Position numbers and translations under genes: made by a program. DNA of 32,709 bases from DAIOGN01 sp036745245 (GTDB lineage Bacteria > Zixibacteria > MSB-5A5 > JAUVRN01), in the NCBI GenBank assembly GCA_036745245.1, contig DAIOGN010000023.1:1-32709 (forward strand), in the 5' to 3' direction. Shown one piece after another: positions 22,996-30,984 of this stretch (within the stretch, counting starts at the first letter, position 1; every line of letters starts with the position of its first letter). The notes under the pieces are model-generated. The model did no database searches. It was not told the DNA's origin and saw only the letters and a list, made by a program, of their open reading frames with translations.

Positions 22996-23328
22996 CTACG
23001 GGCCCTCCGATTTGGCCGGTCGCACGATGACCAGATCCGGATTGCATTGCAGACACTGTGACTCCGGCAGACCGTGCTCTGCGCACCAGTCGTGGGTGGC
23101 CTTGAAGGCCGCGATGAGCGAAGGATTGCAGCGGGTGCAGACGGATTCGGCCACCGCGTGCTCGAGGCACCAATCCTCGTACGAGCCTGGAACGGCGTTG
23201 GCGGCGGCATGCGCCGAGGAGTCTCCGCCATTCGTTGCGGCGCTTCCAACTTCATTGGACGGTTCGGTCCGGTTGCAGCCGACCGTGAATGTCCCGAGCG
23301 CAAGGAGAACAGCTAAACACCTGATCAT
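22996..23328 (-). CDS. Small Cys/His-rich lipoprotein
   Basis: A 110-residue exported protein (MIRCLAVLLALGTFTVGC, likely lipid-anchored at Cys18). It contains two copies of the same module found at the start of the adjacent adaptor: DWC-x2-H-x6-C-x2-CNP at Cys54/His57/Cys64/Cys67 and Cys82/His85/Cys92/Cys95. It looks like a free version of the adaptor N-terminus and probably delivers or buffers metal in the periplasm for pump A (inference). ATG 23328 has AAAGG upstream. The gene stops 2 bp before the adaptor start and is in the same operon. Confidence 0.8.
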   Translation of the reverse strand: MIRCLAVLLALGTFTVGCNRTEPSNEVGSAATNGGDSSAHAAANAVPGSYEDWCLEHAVAESVCTRCNPSLIAAFKATHDWCAEHGLPESQCLQCNPDLVIVRPAKSEGP

Positions 23329-23580
23329 GGTACTGCCTTTCTTTACATGATTGAAGCCGCGCCCCAATCACGAATGTTGAACTCATACCCATCCCATGCT
23401 CTCGTGCGTGTGATGTTGCGTACGCTCTGGGGAACACCCAGGAGAGCGAGTTCCAAAAGAGCGACGCCCTCGCACGGAGCTCACCGCAGCCTACGGAGTG
23501 CGTTGCCTTTGGTGGGCGCCGCACTCAAATCACGTTTGCGTATGGGTCGAGCCGCCGCGTCTCGGCAGCGGGCATCGCGT

Positions 23581-23892
23581 TTAGGAGAATCGGGGGGGAC
23601 GGTCGAGACCGCGAGTAAGCAGAATCACCGGATGGACCGCTGCATCGATGGAAACCGATTCAAGCTGAATCGGGAGAGAACTCTGGGGAATGACCAGTGG
23701 CACACCAGCCAAGGCACAGGCGCAGTGGCAGGTGGTGCCGCCGACACAAATGGACGGATGGCTCTCCTGTTCTTCGGAGCAGCAATCGGAACTGCCAACA
23801 GCGAAACAAGGAACGAAGCTCAAACAGAAAAACACCAGAAAAGCCGCGTAGACCAGCCGGAGCAGCGATGATGTCTGTGGTGGAATCCGCAT
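23581..23892 (-). CDS. Small Cys-rich exported protein
   Basis: A 103-residue protein with a strong hydrophobic signal (LLRLVYAAFLVFFCLSFVPCFA). The mature part starts with DCCSEEQESHPS and has CHCACALAG and a last part ending DRPPRFS. A protein of the same layout (CSCQL...DRPPR) is encoded at 30385-30738, so the two are probably paralogues that lie before the two efflux units. The signal is followed by Cys-rich segments suited to bind metal. The ATG at 23892 has GAGAGAAGG very close upstream. Direct repeats of CGGTTAAAC lie 65-100 bp upstream. Confidence 0.7.
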   Translation of the reverse strand: MRIPPQTSSLLRLVYAAFLVFFCLSFVPCFAVGSSDCCSEEQESHPSICVGGTTCHCACALAGVPLVIPQSSLPIQLESVSIDAAVHPVILLTRGLDRPPRFS

Positions 23893-23956
23893 GGCCTTCT
23901 CTCTTATACATATACTCGGCATTACGGTTGGACACCATGTCGATTTCCTTCGATGC

Positions 23957-23988
23957 GTTTAACCGCCTGCATGGGTTGGGTTTAACCG
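23957..23988. promoter_or_regulatory. Direct repeat GTTTAACCG, 23-bp spacing
   Basis: GTTTAACCG occurs at 23957-23965 and 23980-23988 with starts 23 bp apart, about two helical turns. A related GTTTAATCCG follows at 24014-24023 over the stop codon of pump B. On the minus strand they lie 65-100 bp upstream of the small Cys-rich gene, as expected for a response-regulator site. Confidence 0.45.
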
Positions 23989-24015
23989 TGGAGGCTGGGC
24001 CGCCTTCTGCCGCGT

Positions 24016-27000
24016 TTAATCCGTGGCTCCGACCACCTCGTCGGTGTGCTCTTTGTGGAAAAGGCGGTACAGCGCCGGCAACACCACCAAGGTCAGCAGC
24101 GTGGACGAGAGGATCCCGCCGATGACCACCGTGGCCAACGGGCGCTGTACTTCCGCACCGCTGCCGGTCGCGATCGCCATAGGCACGAACCCCAGGGACG
24201 CCACGAGCGCCGTCATCAAGACGGGACGCAGGCGTGTCAAGGCGCCACGGCTGATCGCCTCATCCAGTCTCACGCCTTCGTCGCGCAATGAGTTGATGAA
24301 GGTGATCATCACCAGACCATTCAACACGGCCACTCCTGACAAGGCGATGAAGCCCACCGCCGCGGAAATGCTGAGCGGAATCCCGCGAATCCATAACGCA
24401 AGAATGCCACCGGTAAGAGCCAGCGGCACTCCCGTGAACACGAGGACGGAATGCTTGACGGAATTGAACGTTGCGAACAGAAGGAGGAAGATCAGCAGCA
24501 GTGCGACCGGAACCACGATCGTCAGGCGTTCACGGGCAGCGATCAGATTCTCGAACTGCCCGCCCCAGGTCAGCCAATAGCCGGGAGGGAGCTTGATGTC
24601 GCGATCGATGCGTTTCTGTGCTTCTGCCACGAACGATCCAATGTCGCGTCCGCGCACATTCGCCTGCACCACGACACGCCGCTTTCCGTTCTCGCGCGTC
24701 ACTTGATTGGGCCCTTCGGCGACATTGACCGACGCCACGGCGCCCAGCGGAACGTAGGCGGGCCGCGAGGGAGCCCCCCCTCTGATGCTGGACAGTTGCA
24801 TCGCGGTCTGCTGAGAAGGCTCGCGCTCGGGCAGCGGGATGGGCAGAAACTCCAGCGCTTCCACGTCTCTGCGAACCTCTTCAGGCAAGCGCACCACGAG
24901 TTCGAATCGCCGATCGCCTTCGTATACCTGTCCCACCGATTTCCCACCAATGGCCACCTCGACGACCTCCTGCACATCGGCCATGTTGAGTCCATACCGC
25001 GAAATCGCCGCTCGGTCGACGTCCACCGTGAGGATCGGAAGGCCTTTCACCTGCTCGACCTTGGGATCCGCGGCGCCAGGAACTGTCTGCAAGACCTGAA
25101 GCACGTCCGTGGCATACGCTACCAGGGTGTCGAGGTCGTCGCCGAACAACTTGACGGCCACATCGCTGCGCACTCCTGCGATGAGCTCATTGAAGCGCAT
25201 CTGGATCGGCTGCGTGAACTCGTAATTGTTTCCGAGCAGCATTTTGGCGACGCGTTCCAGCTCGGCCACCACACTCGCCTTGGGTTTGCGCGGATCGGGC
25301 CAATCGGTTCGCGGTTTCAGGATCACGAACACGTCCGCCACCGATGGCGGCATGGGGTCACTCGCAATCTCGGCCGTGCCAATCTTCGCGAACACGACTT
25401 CGACTTCGGGAATCGACTTGAAGGCCTTTTCGACGTCGTTTTGCATTACGATCGCCTGCGAGAGACTCGTGGACGGGATTCGCATGGCATGAACGGCCAC
25501 ATCGCCTTCGTCCAGCGAGGGGATAAACTCACTGCCCAGGCGCGAACACACGACGCCGNNNNNNNNNNAGAACGCCAGAAACACGACCGCCAACACCACC
25601 ACCTGCCACCGACAGGCAATCGCAAATCTCAGCGTCGGCTCGTAGAGCCTCTTCGCGCCTCGAATGATCACACTCTCCTTCTCGGACACGCGTCCGGTGA
25701 GGAACAGTGCAATGCCCGCTGGAATGAACGTGAAGGTCAGCAGCAAGGCTCCCGCCAGCGCCAAGAGCACGGTTTGCGCCATGGGCAGAAACATCTTTCC
25801 CTCAATCCCGCTGAGCGTGAGGATGGGCAGGTACACGATCATAATGATGCCCACTCCGAACAGGGTTGGCTTGGCGACCTCCTTTGCACTGTCCAGTGCC
25901 TCCTCCAACCTTTCCGCACGCGTGAGTACGCGACCCTCGTGCTGTTGTCGTTCCGCAAAGCGGCGGATGATGTTCTCCACCATCACCACGGCGCCGTCGA
26001 CGATGATTCCAAAGTCGATGGCTCCGAGGCTCATTAGATTGCCGCTGATGTTGCTTCTCACCATGCCGGTAACAGCGAATAGCATCGAGAGCGGGATGGC
26101 CATGGCGGTCAATAGCGCGGCACGAAAGTTGCCCACCAGGACGAAGAGAACCACGATGACGAGCACGGCCCCTTCGAACAGGTTGTTCCGAACCGTGCGC
26201 AGAGTAGCGTTGACCAAATGCGTGCGGTCATAGATCGTCTTCGCAATCACCCCTTCGGGTAACGTCTTGTTGATCTCCTTCATCTTCACATCGACCCGGG
26301 TCGACACCGTGCGGCTATTCTCACCGACCAGCATGAACACCGTGCCGAGCACAACTTCCCTGCCATTCTCCGTAGCCGCTCCCGTGCGCAACTCCTGGCC
26401 GAGTCCGACGTCGGCGATATCGCGAATGTAAATGGGAGTGCCATCATCCTCTCCCACCACGATGTTCCGTACATCTTCCTCACTCGTGACGACGCCAGGG
26501 ACGCGGATGAGATATTGCTCTCCTTTGTGCTCGATGTAGCCCGCTCCGGCACTGGCGGTATTGGCGGCCAGGGCTTCCATGATGTCGCGAAAGCTGAGTC
26601 CGTAGGACACGAGCTTGGCTGGGTCCGGTGTGACGTGGAACTGTTTCTCGTAGCCTCCGATCGTGTTCACTTCGGTGACTCCAGGCACGGTGCGCAATTG
26701 CGGCTTGATGATCCAGTCCTGAACCGTCCGGAGATCGGTCACCGTGTACGGCTCGCCGTCGGCGCGCACAGCGCCTGGCTTGGCTTCCACCGTCCACATG
26801 TAGATTTCGCCCAACCCCGTGGCGATGGGACCCAAGGTCGGCTCCCCTGCGGCGGCAGGCAGGGCCGCCTTGGCCTCTTGCAGGCGCTCATTGATGAGCT
26901 GCCTTGCAAAATAAATGCTGACGTCGTCGTGGAAGACCACCGTGACCTGGGAGAGGCCGTAGCGGGAGATCGATCGAGTGAAGTTAACGCCGGGGATTCC

Positions 27001-27222
27001 GCCCATGGCGGTCTCGATCGGAAACGTGATCTGTTTCTCGATTTCGAGTGGCGCCATGGCCGACGCCTCCGTGTTGATTTGAACCTGCACATTCGTGATG
27101 TCAGGCACCGCATCGATGGGCAGTTTGGTGAAGTAGTAGATCCCCAGGGCCGCCATGCCCAGAGTGGCCAGCATGACCAGCCAGCGTTGCTCGATGGAGA
27201 AGGCGATGATTCGTGCCAGCAT
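24016..27222 (-). CDS. CzcA/CusA-type heavy-metal RND efflux pump (unit B)
   Basis: A 1068-residue pump of the same family as unit A but clearly separate in sequence. The helix-4 signature is DFGIIVDGAVVMVEN with Asp403, Asp409 and Glu416. QPIMRFNELIAGVRSDVAVKLFGDD-type sequence supports a CzcA-like role (QPIQMRFNELIAGVRSD). It has an extra stretch after GLGEIYMWTVEAKPGAVRAD, common in this subgroup. Ten N bases (25559-25568) lie in the loop before SRLGSEFIPSLDEGD; the frame is the same on both sides, so the gene is taken as intact. It starts 11 bp behind the PII-like gene. The metal specificity is not certain. Confidence 0.94.
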   Translation of the reverse strand: MLARIIAFSIEQRWLVMLATLGMAALGIYYFTKLPIDAVPDITNVQVQINTEASAMAPLEIEKQITFPIETAMGGIPGVNFTRSISRYGLSQVTVVFHDDVSIYFARQLINERLQEAKAALPAAAGEPTLGPIATGLGEIYMWTVEAKPGAVRADGEPYTVTDLRTVQDWIIKPQLRTVPGVTEVNTIGGYEKQFHVTPDPAKLVSYGLSFRDIMEALAANTASAGAGYIEHKGEQYLIRVPGVVTSEEDVRNIVVGEDDGTPIYIRDIADVGLGQELRTGAATENGREVVLGTVFMLVGENSRTVSTRVDVKMKEINKTLPEGVIAKTIYDRTHLVNATLRTVRNNLFEGAVLVIVVLFVLVGNFRAALLTAMAIPLSMLFAVTGMVRSNISGNLMSLGAIDFGIIVDGAVVMVENIIRRFAERQQHEGRVLTRAERLEEALDSAKEVAKPTLFGVGIIMIVYLPILTLSGIEGKMFLPMAQTVLLALAGALLLTFTFIPAGIALFLTGRVSEKESVIIRGAKRLYEPTLRFAIACRWQVVVLAVVFLAFXXXXGVVCSRLGSEFIPSLDEGDVAVHAMRIPSTSLSQAIVMQNDVEKAFKSIPEVEVVFAKIGTAEIASDPMPPSVADVFVILKPRTDWPDPRKPKASVVAELERVAKMLLGNNYEFTQPIQMRFNELIAGVRSDVAVKLFGDDLDTLVAYATDVLQVLQTVPGAADPKVEQVKGLPILTVDVDRAAISRYGLNMADVQEVVEVAIGGKSVGQVYEGDRRFELVVRLPEEVRRDVEALEFLPIPLPEREPSQQTAMQLSSIRGGAPSRPAYVPLGAVASVNVAEGPNQVTRENGKRRVVVQANVRGRDIGSFVAEAQKRIDRDIKLPPGYWLTWGGQFENLIAARERLTIVVPVALLLIFLLLFATFNSVKHSVLVFTGVPLALTGGILALWIRGIPLSISAAVGFIALSGVAVLNGLVMITFINSLRDEGVRLDEAISRGALTRLRPVLMTALVASLGFVPMAIATGSGAEVQRPLATVVIGGILSSTLLTLVVLPALYRLFHKEHTDEVVGATD
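25559..25568. other. Assembly gap (10 N) in pump B
   Basis: Ten N bases between LAVVFLAF and VVCSRLGSEF of the pump. The reading frame matches on both sides, so any true gap differs from 10 by a multiple of three, or not at all. Confidence 0.9.
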
Positions 27223-27233
27223 GCGTAGTGCTC

Positions 27234-27575
27234 CTAAACGGCCCGTTCGTCCGTTTCGCCAGTTCCGATGCGAACAACATGGGCAATGTCAGTGACGGTA
27301 AGTATGCCACTGCCTGGATTGCCGGTACGCGCGTTACGAAGGATCACGTCGACGATGTCCTGGGCGATTTCATCGGTGCACACGATTTCGACACGTTGCT
27401 TCGATTGGAACCCGATGGTGTCCTCTGTGGTGACGAAGGCGCCGCCCTTGCCGCGGCCGCGACCGTGGCCCTCACACTTGACAATCGTGACGCCCGGAAA
27501 GTGCGGCAGTTCATGCAGCGCACGAATCACCCGTGACAACATCTGAGGCTGGATGGTCGCCTTGATTTCTTTCAT
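27234..27575 (-). CDS. PII-like signalling protein in the metal-efflux operon
   Basis: A 113-residue protein of the PII fold. It begins MKEIKATIQPQMLSRVIRAL (first beta-alpha), has a T-loop region VKCEGHGRGRGKGGAFVTTEDT, and a C-terminal RTGNPGSGILTVTDIAHVVRIGTGE, which corresponds to the PII C-loop. The uridylylated Tyr of GlnB and the GlnB/K signature are not present, so it is a PII-like and not a nitrogen regulator. Such proteins are known in CzcA/CusA operons, where they may sense ligand or metal. Several His/Cys residues lie near the T-loop (CEGHG). ATG 27575 follows GAGGA. It sits between adaptor B and pump B. Confidence 0.85.
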   Translation of the reverse strand: MKEIKATIQPQMLSRVIRALHELPHFPGVTIVKCEGHGRGRGKGGAFVTTEDTIGFQSKQRVEIVCTDEIAQDIVDVILRNARTGNPGSGILTVTDIAHVVRIGTGETDERAV

Positions 27576-27587
27576 ACGTGTCCTCGC

Positions 27588-28923
27588 TTAGTGATCGTGG
27601 CCGGCTTCCGATTTTCCGAACTCGGCTTTCAGGATGAACGTATTCGAAGCAGCGTAGATGTCCCCGGGCATGAGCCCCTCGAGAACCTCGACCCAGTCAC
27701 CGTCGCTTCGCCCGGTGGTGATGGGACGCGCCTCCAGGGCATCCGCTTGGCGCACAAAAACCACACTTCTTCCCTCGACCGTTTGAATGGCCTCATCGGG
27801 GACGGCCAGGGGGACGGCGATCTCGTCCACGATCACGCGTGCCGTGACGAAGAGGCCCGGACGCCAGGCCCCTCGAGGGTTTTGCACGACGATCCTGGCC
27901 TCCGCCGTGCGAGTATTCTCACCGACCAGAGGACCCACATAGTCGATGATCCCGCTGGCCTCTTCAGAGATGCCGGTGGCCTTCAAACGCACGTTCAGGC
28001 CCGGTCGAATGTCAGAAAGATATTTTGTGTAGATGCTGATCTGTGCCCACACGCTGGAGAGGTCGGCCACCACAAAGAGATCCGCATCATCCCGGACGAA
28101 CTCTCCCAGGGTGACGTGCTTTTCGATGATCGTCCCGCCAATGAGTGACTTTACATCGTATGGGGCCCCGCTCTCGTTGCTCTGTATGATCGCGAGTACG
28201 TCGCCGGGCGAAACCCGGTCTCCGAGGTTTTTGAAGACTTTCTGAACCACCCCCGGAAAGCGCGGGACGATGTGCGCTACCTGGTCGGCATTCAGGACGA
28301 TTTCGCCTGGAAGTTCGATCTGATGAGAGATCGATCCTGGGCCCGCGGTTGCAAAGTTGACACCGTTGTGTTTCAACTGTTCGACGGACGGCCGGATTCC
28401 CCCGAGCGAACCTCCGGCACCGTGCGCCTGGTCCGAGCCATGCCCGTGTGCTTCTTCCTGGTGATAACGAACCTCATGCGACGTCCCGGAACGGGTCGTT
28501 TGGAAATACACGTCGAACTCATGCGGCTCTGCGATCTCCTGGAGGCTCTGCAGAAAGTCCCCCTGGGCACGGAATGTGATGGTGTCCTGACGGCTCTCGC
28601 GGGTGAGAATGATGGATGTTCCGGCCGGATCGAGGGACAGCGGATCGCCGTGATCATCGGTGGCAAACAGCCGGAATTCCGGTGGAACGCCCTCCTCGAA
28701 GATACTGATNNNNNNNNNNCTCCACCGCGACGTCTCCCGCTTTCACGATCCTCCCGCCGTGAGGACCGGTGGGGTCCGCGTCGGCGTCGTGCTCCTCCTC
28801 GTGGCCGCTCTCATGCCCGTGTGGATCGACAGCCTTCGGTGGCTCCGTTCGGAGCAACACAATTCCGGCGACCACCATGACGGCCGCGAGCGACAACGTG
28901 GCGACCCATGCTGATGTCTTCAT
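27588..28923 (-). CDS. Periplasmic adaptor (CzcB-like) of unit B, interrupted by a gap
   Basis: About 445 residues including the gap. A membrane anchor or signal (ATLSLAAVMVVAGIVLL) is followed by a His/Asp/Glu-rich segment (DPHGHESGHEEEHDADAD), PHGGRIVKAGDVAVE, then the 10-N gap. After it the protein continues SIFEEGVPPEFRLFATDDHG, a second His-rich patch (HQEEAHGHGSDQAHG), and the fusion-protein core GEIVLNADQVAHIVPRFPGVVQKVFKNLGDRVSPGDVLAIIQS. Before and after the gap the frame differs, most simply because the 10 N do not show the true length; relatives have almost no residues between GDVAVE and SIFE. ATG 28923 overlaps the outer-membrane factor stop (ATGA). His-rich parts suggest metal handling. 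Confidence 0.85.
28710..28719. other. Assembly gap (10 N) in adaptor B
   Basis: Ten N bases between the codons for GDVAVE and SIFEEG. The frame is not preserved across it, so the length is a filler and the gene should not be read as frameshifted on this basis. Confidence 0.9.
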
Positions 28924-30254
28924 GTCCCGTCTCTCCTCAACTGGTCGAACCGTTGCCCGATCAGACCTTCGATGGCGGCCTGCGTCTGCGCTCTACGCAC
29001 CATCACCTCGACGAGCCGCGATTGGATCTCTGCCTGGGTTCGTTGCGCATCCAGCACGTTGATGTAGGGTTGGCGTCCCAGGCGGTACGCTTGATCGATC
29101 TGCTCGAGGGACTGTTGTATGGCCGGAAGCACGTGATCTCGCAATTCGCCCACTTCCTGCGTCTGTGCGCCCAGTTGCGTCCAGAGGTCCGTCAACTCCG
29201 CCCGAAGGTGGAATTCAGACGACTTCAGGGCGGCGCTTGCCTCTTCGACCTGGGCGGCCAGGGCCTGCACATTTCCTTTGTTGCGATCGAACAAGGGGAG
29301 CGGAAACGACACTCCGGCGATGATCGCGTTGTCGTTCGCGTCATGTAGACGGCGATAGCCTACACCAATGGTGGGGTCCGGGCGGCCGAGAGCCTTCGCC
29401 AGACCCAACTCTGCTTCGCGCGCTTGCACGCTGGCTCGGCGTGCTTGCAACTCGGGATGATGATCCAGAAGCGCAAACAACGTATCCACCCGGGGCAGCC
29501 CCTCCACAAAGTCCAGGGTGCCGACAGCCTCCACGGGCTGGTGGACTGTGTCGGACCACAGGGAGGTGAGGGCGGACTGAGCTCTCTTTTCTTCGGATTG
29601 TGCCCTCAGCACATCGACTCGTGCGAGAGCCGTGGAGGACCGGGCGCGTAACAGCTCTGACGTAGACACCGCCCCCTCCTTCACTTTGATGTCCACGACC
29701 GACTCCAGCTCCTGCGCCAAACGCAAACGCTCGCGGGCATGACCTGCGCTCTGTTGCGCTCCCAGTAACGCGGCGAACGAACTCGCCGCTTCCCGATAGA
29801 GTTCCATCATGGACCCGGAGGCATCGGCACGGGCCACCAGGAGCTCCTGATCGGCCTGGGCGCCGCGCGCGGACCGCTTTCCCCACAGAGGAATCGTCTG
29901 CGAGATCCCGATGGTCGTTTGGCTCGGCCCGTCGGCCGATTGGCGTGCAAAGTCCTCTACGTCCAGGCCAAGTTCGGGGTTCGGATAGGCCGTGGCCTGG
30001 TGCCTCAAGCCCACTCCGACCGCGATCCGTGCCTTCGCTTCCTGAAGGGATGGGTTCCCTTCAAGAACCCTGGCCATGGCCTGATCGAATGTGAGGAGGA
30101 GGGTGTCACCCCGCATTGCAACTGAGTGCCCGGCAGCCGGCGGGATGCCCTCGAGTAGAGGAAGGTGCGTCGAGTCCTGGGCCATGGGCGAGGAAACCTG
30201 CACCAGCACGCCGAGAGCACATGCCGCGAGACCGCCTGCGGTACCAGATCGCAT
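28920..30254 (-). CDS. TolC/CzcC-like outer-membrane efflux factor
   Basis: A 444-residue outer-membrane channel protein. The signal peptide (MRSGTAGGLAACALGVLVQV) is followed by two TolC-type halves of long helices and short strands. Family marks are LTFDQAMARVLEGNPSLQEAKARI, NPELGLDVEDFA, IGISQTIPLWGKRSARG (first half) and GVSFPLPLFDRNKGNVQAL, YRLGRQPYINVLDAQRTQAE (second half), which are typical of CzcC-like members. ATG 30254 is chosen because GGAGAA lies 6 bp upstream and the signal peptide then starts properly. It overlaps the adaptor B gene by 4 bp. It is the only outer-membrane factor in the island, so it may serve both pumps. Confidence 0.92.
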   Translation of the reverse strand: MRSGTAGGLAACALGVLVQVSSPMAQDSTHLPLLEGIPPAAGHSVAMRGDTLLLTFDQAMARVLEGNPSLQEAKARIAVGVGLRHQATAYPNPELGLDVEDFARQSADGPSQTTIGISQTIPLWGKRSARGAQADQELLVARADASGSMMELYREAASSFAALLGAQQSAGHARERLRLAQELESVVDIKVKEGAVSTSELLRARSSTALARVDVLRAQSEEKRAQSALTSLWSDTVHQPVEAVGTLDFVEGLPRVDTLFALLDHHPELQARRASVQAREAELGLAKALGRPDPTIGVGYRRLHDANDNAIIAGVSFPLPLFDRNKGNVQALAAQVEEASAALKSSEFHLRAELTDLWTQLGAQTQEVGELRDHVLPAIQQSLEQIDQAYRLGRQPYINVLDAQRTQAEIQSRLVEVMVRRAQTQAAIEGLIGQRFDQLRRDGT

Positions 30255-30346
30255 ATCAAGTTCTCCAAAGGTTTCGAGCCGGCGCGTGCCGCGCGTCGAA
30301 TGGACCTTGGTAAAAACCGTGGCTGTCAACGCAGGGCGACCCGCGT

Positions 30347-30359
30347 TAACAAGTTGTTA
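30347..30359. promoter_or_regulatory. Palindrome TAACAA-G-TTGTTA upstream of the efflux genes
   Basis: Perfect 6-bp arms around one base, about 95 bp upstream of the outer-membrane-factor start and just after the small Cys-rich gene. A site of this size could bind a regulator, but this is not shown. Confidence 0.3.
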
Positions 30360-30384
30360 CTTCACTTGGATTGAATGATTCGCG

Positions 30385-30738
30385 TTAGCAGGTGACGCGA
30401 GGGGGACGATCGACGGCAACGCAGAGATCCGAAGACATGAGCGTCGAAGCATTCCATTTGACTGGAGTCGCGACAGGGGCGGAGATCAGAAGTCCTCGCG
30501 ATGCACCGGGCCAGCCTTGAAGCTGACAGGAGCACAGGTGGAAGAGGCACTGATCCTCACCGGAGGGTGTGTCGGACTTGGGCGGGCTATCGCTATGATG
30601 CGGGCAAACATGGTGAGACTCGTCCGTCGTCCCCCGCGGACTGGTATCACAGGCAAGCGCAATGGCCGGAACTGCGATGAGTACAGCTAACGACAGGACT
30701 ACCGCAGTTAAGGTCCGCACATCCAGCATGGTTGGCAT
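30385..30738 (-). CDS. Small Cys/His-rich exported protein
   Basis: A 117-residue protein with a signal peptide (LTAVVLSLAVLIAVPAIALA). The mature part begins CDTSPRGTTDESHHVCPHHSD and carries EDQCLFHLCSCQLQGWPG and a DRPPRVTC end. The CSC-x-L-x-G-x-P and DRPPR features are shared with the protein encoded at 23581-23892, suggesting paralogues. The His/Cys content points to a periplasmic metal protein. It is the first minus-strand gene of the efflux island; a TATAAT sequence lies about 150 bp upstream. ATG 30738 or the in-frame ATG 30729 could be the start; neither has a strong ribosome-binding site. Confidence 0.65.
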   Translation of the reverse strand: MPTMLDVRTLTAVVLSLAVLIAVPAIALACDTSPRGTTDESHHVCPHHSDSPPKSDTPSGEDQCLFHLCSCQLQGWPGASRGLLISAPVATPVKWNASTLMSSDLCVAVDRPPRVTC

Positions 30739-30883
30739 AGTACTCTGAGTGTGTCGGCTCCGCTACCGGAAATGTAAAGAAACTATCCGCTCCTGGACAT
30801 TCGCTCTCGTCCAAACGCAGGCGACGCACCCCAACACATTGTCCACTAGGAGCTTGGAATCGATTTCAGGGATTCGCTGCCTC

Positions 30884-30912
30884 ATTATACTGCTAGAAGG
30901 GCGGTCGGTCAC
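30884..30912 (-). promoter_or_regulatory. Candidate promoter of the efflux island
   Basis: On the minus strand TATAAT (30889-30884) follows TGACCG with a 16-bp spacer. On the plus strand the same DNA reads TATACT (30886-30891), so it may hold a divergent promoter that also serves the sigma-factor gene. Hexamer matches only. Confidence 0.3.
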
Positions 30913-30984
30913 TCGCAGCGAGCCGATTTCTGACACGTGACGGGACGATGCATTCGGCTTCGGCGGTTTCGAGGAGCCTCTTCA

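Noticed and set aside
24451..26037. Long plus-strand frame opposite pump B
   Set aside because: Antisense to a well-conserved RND pump; His/Arg/Asp-rich, typical for a shadow frame.
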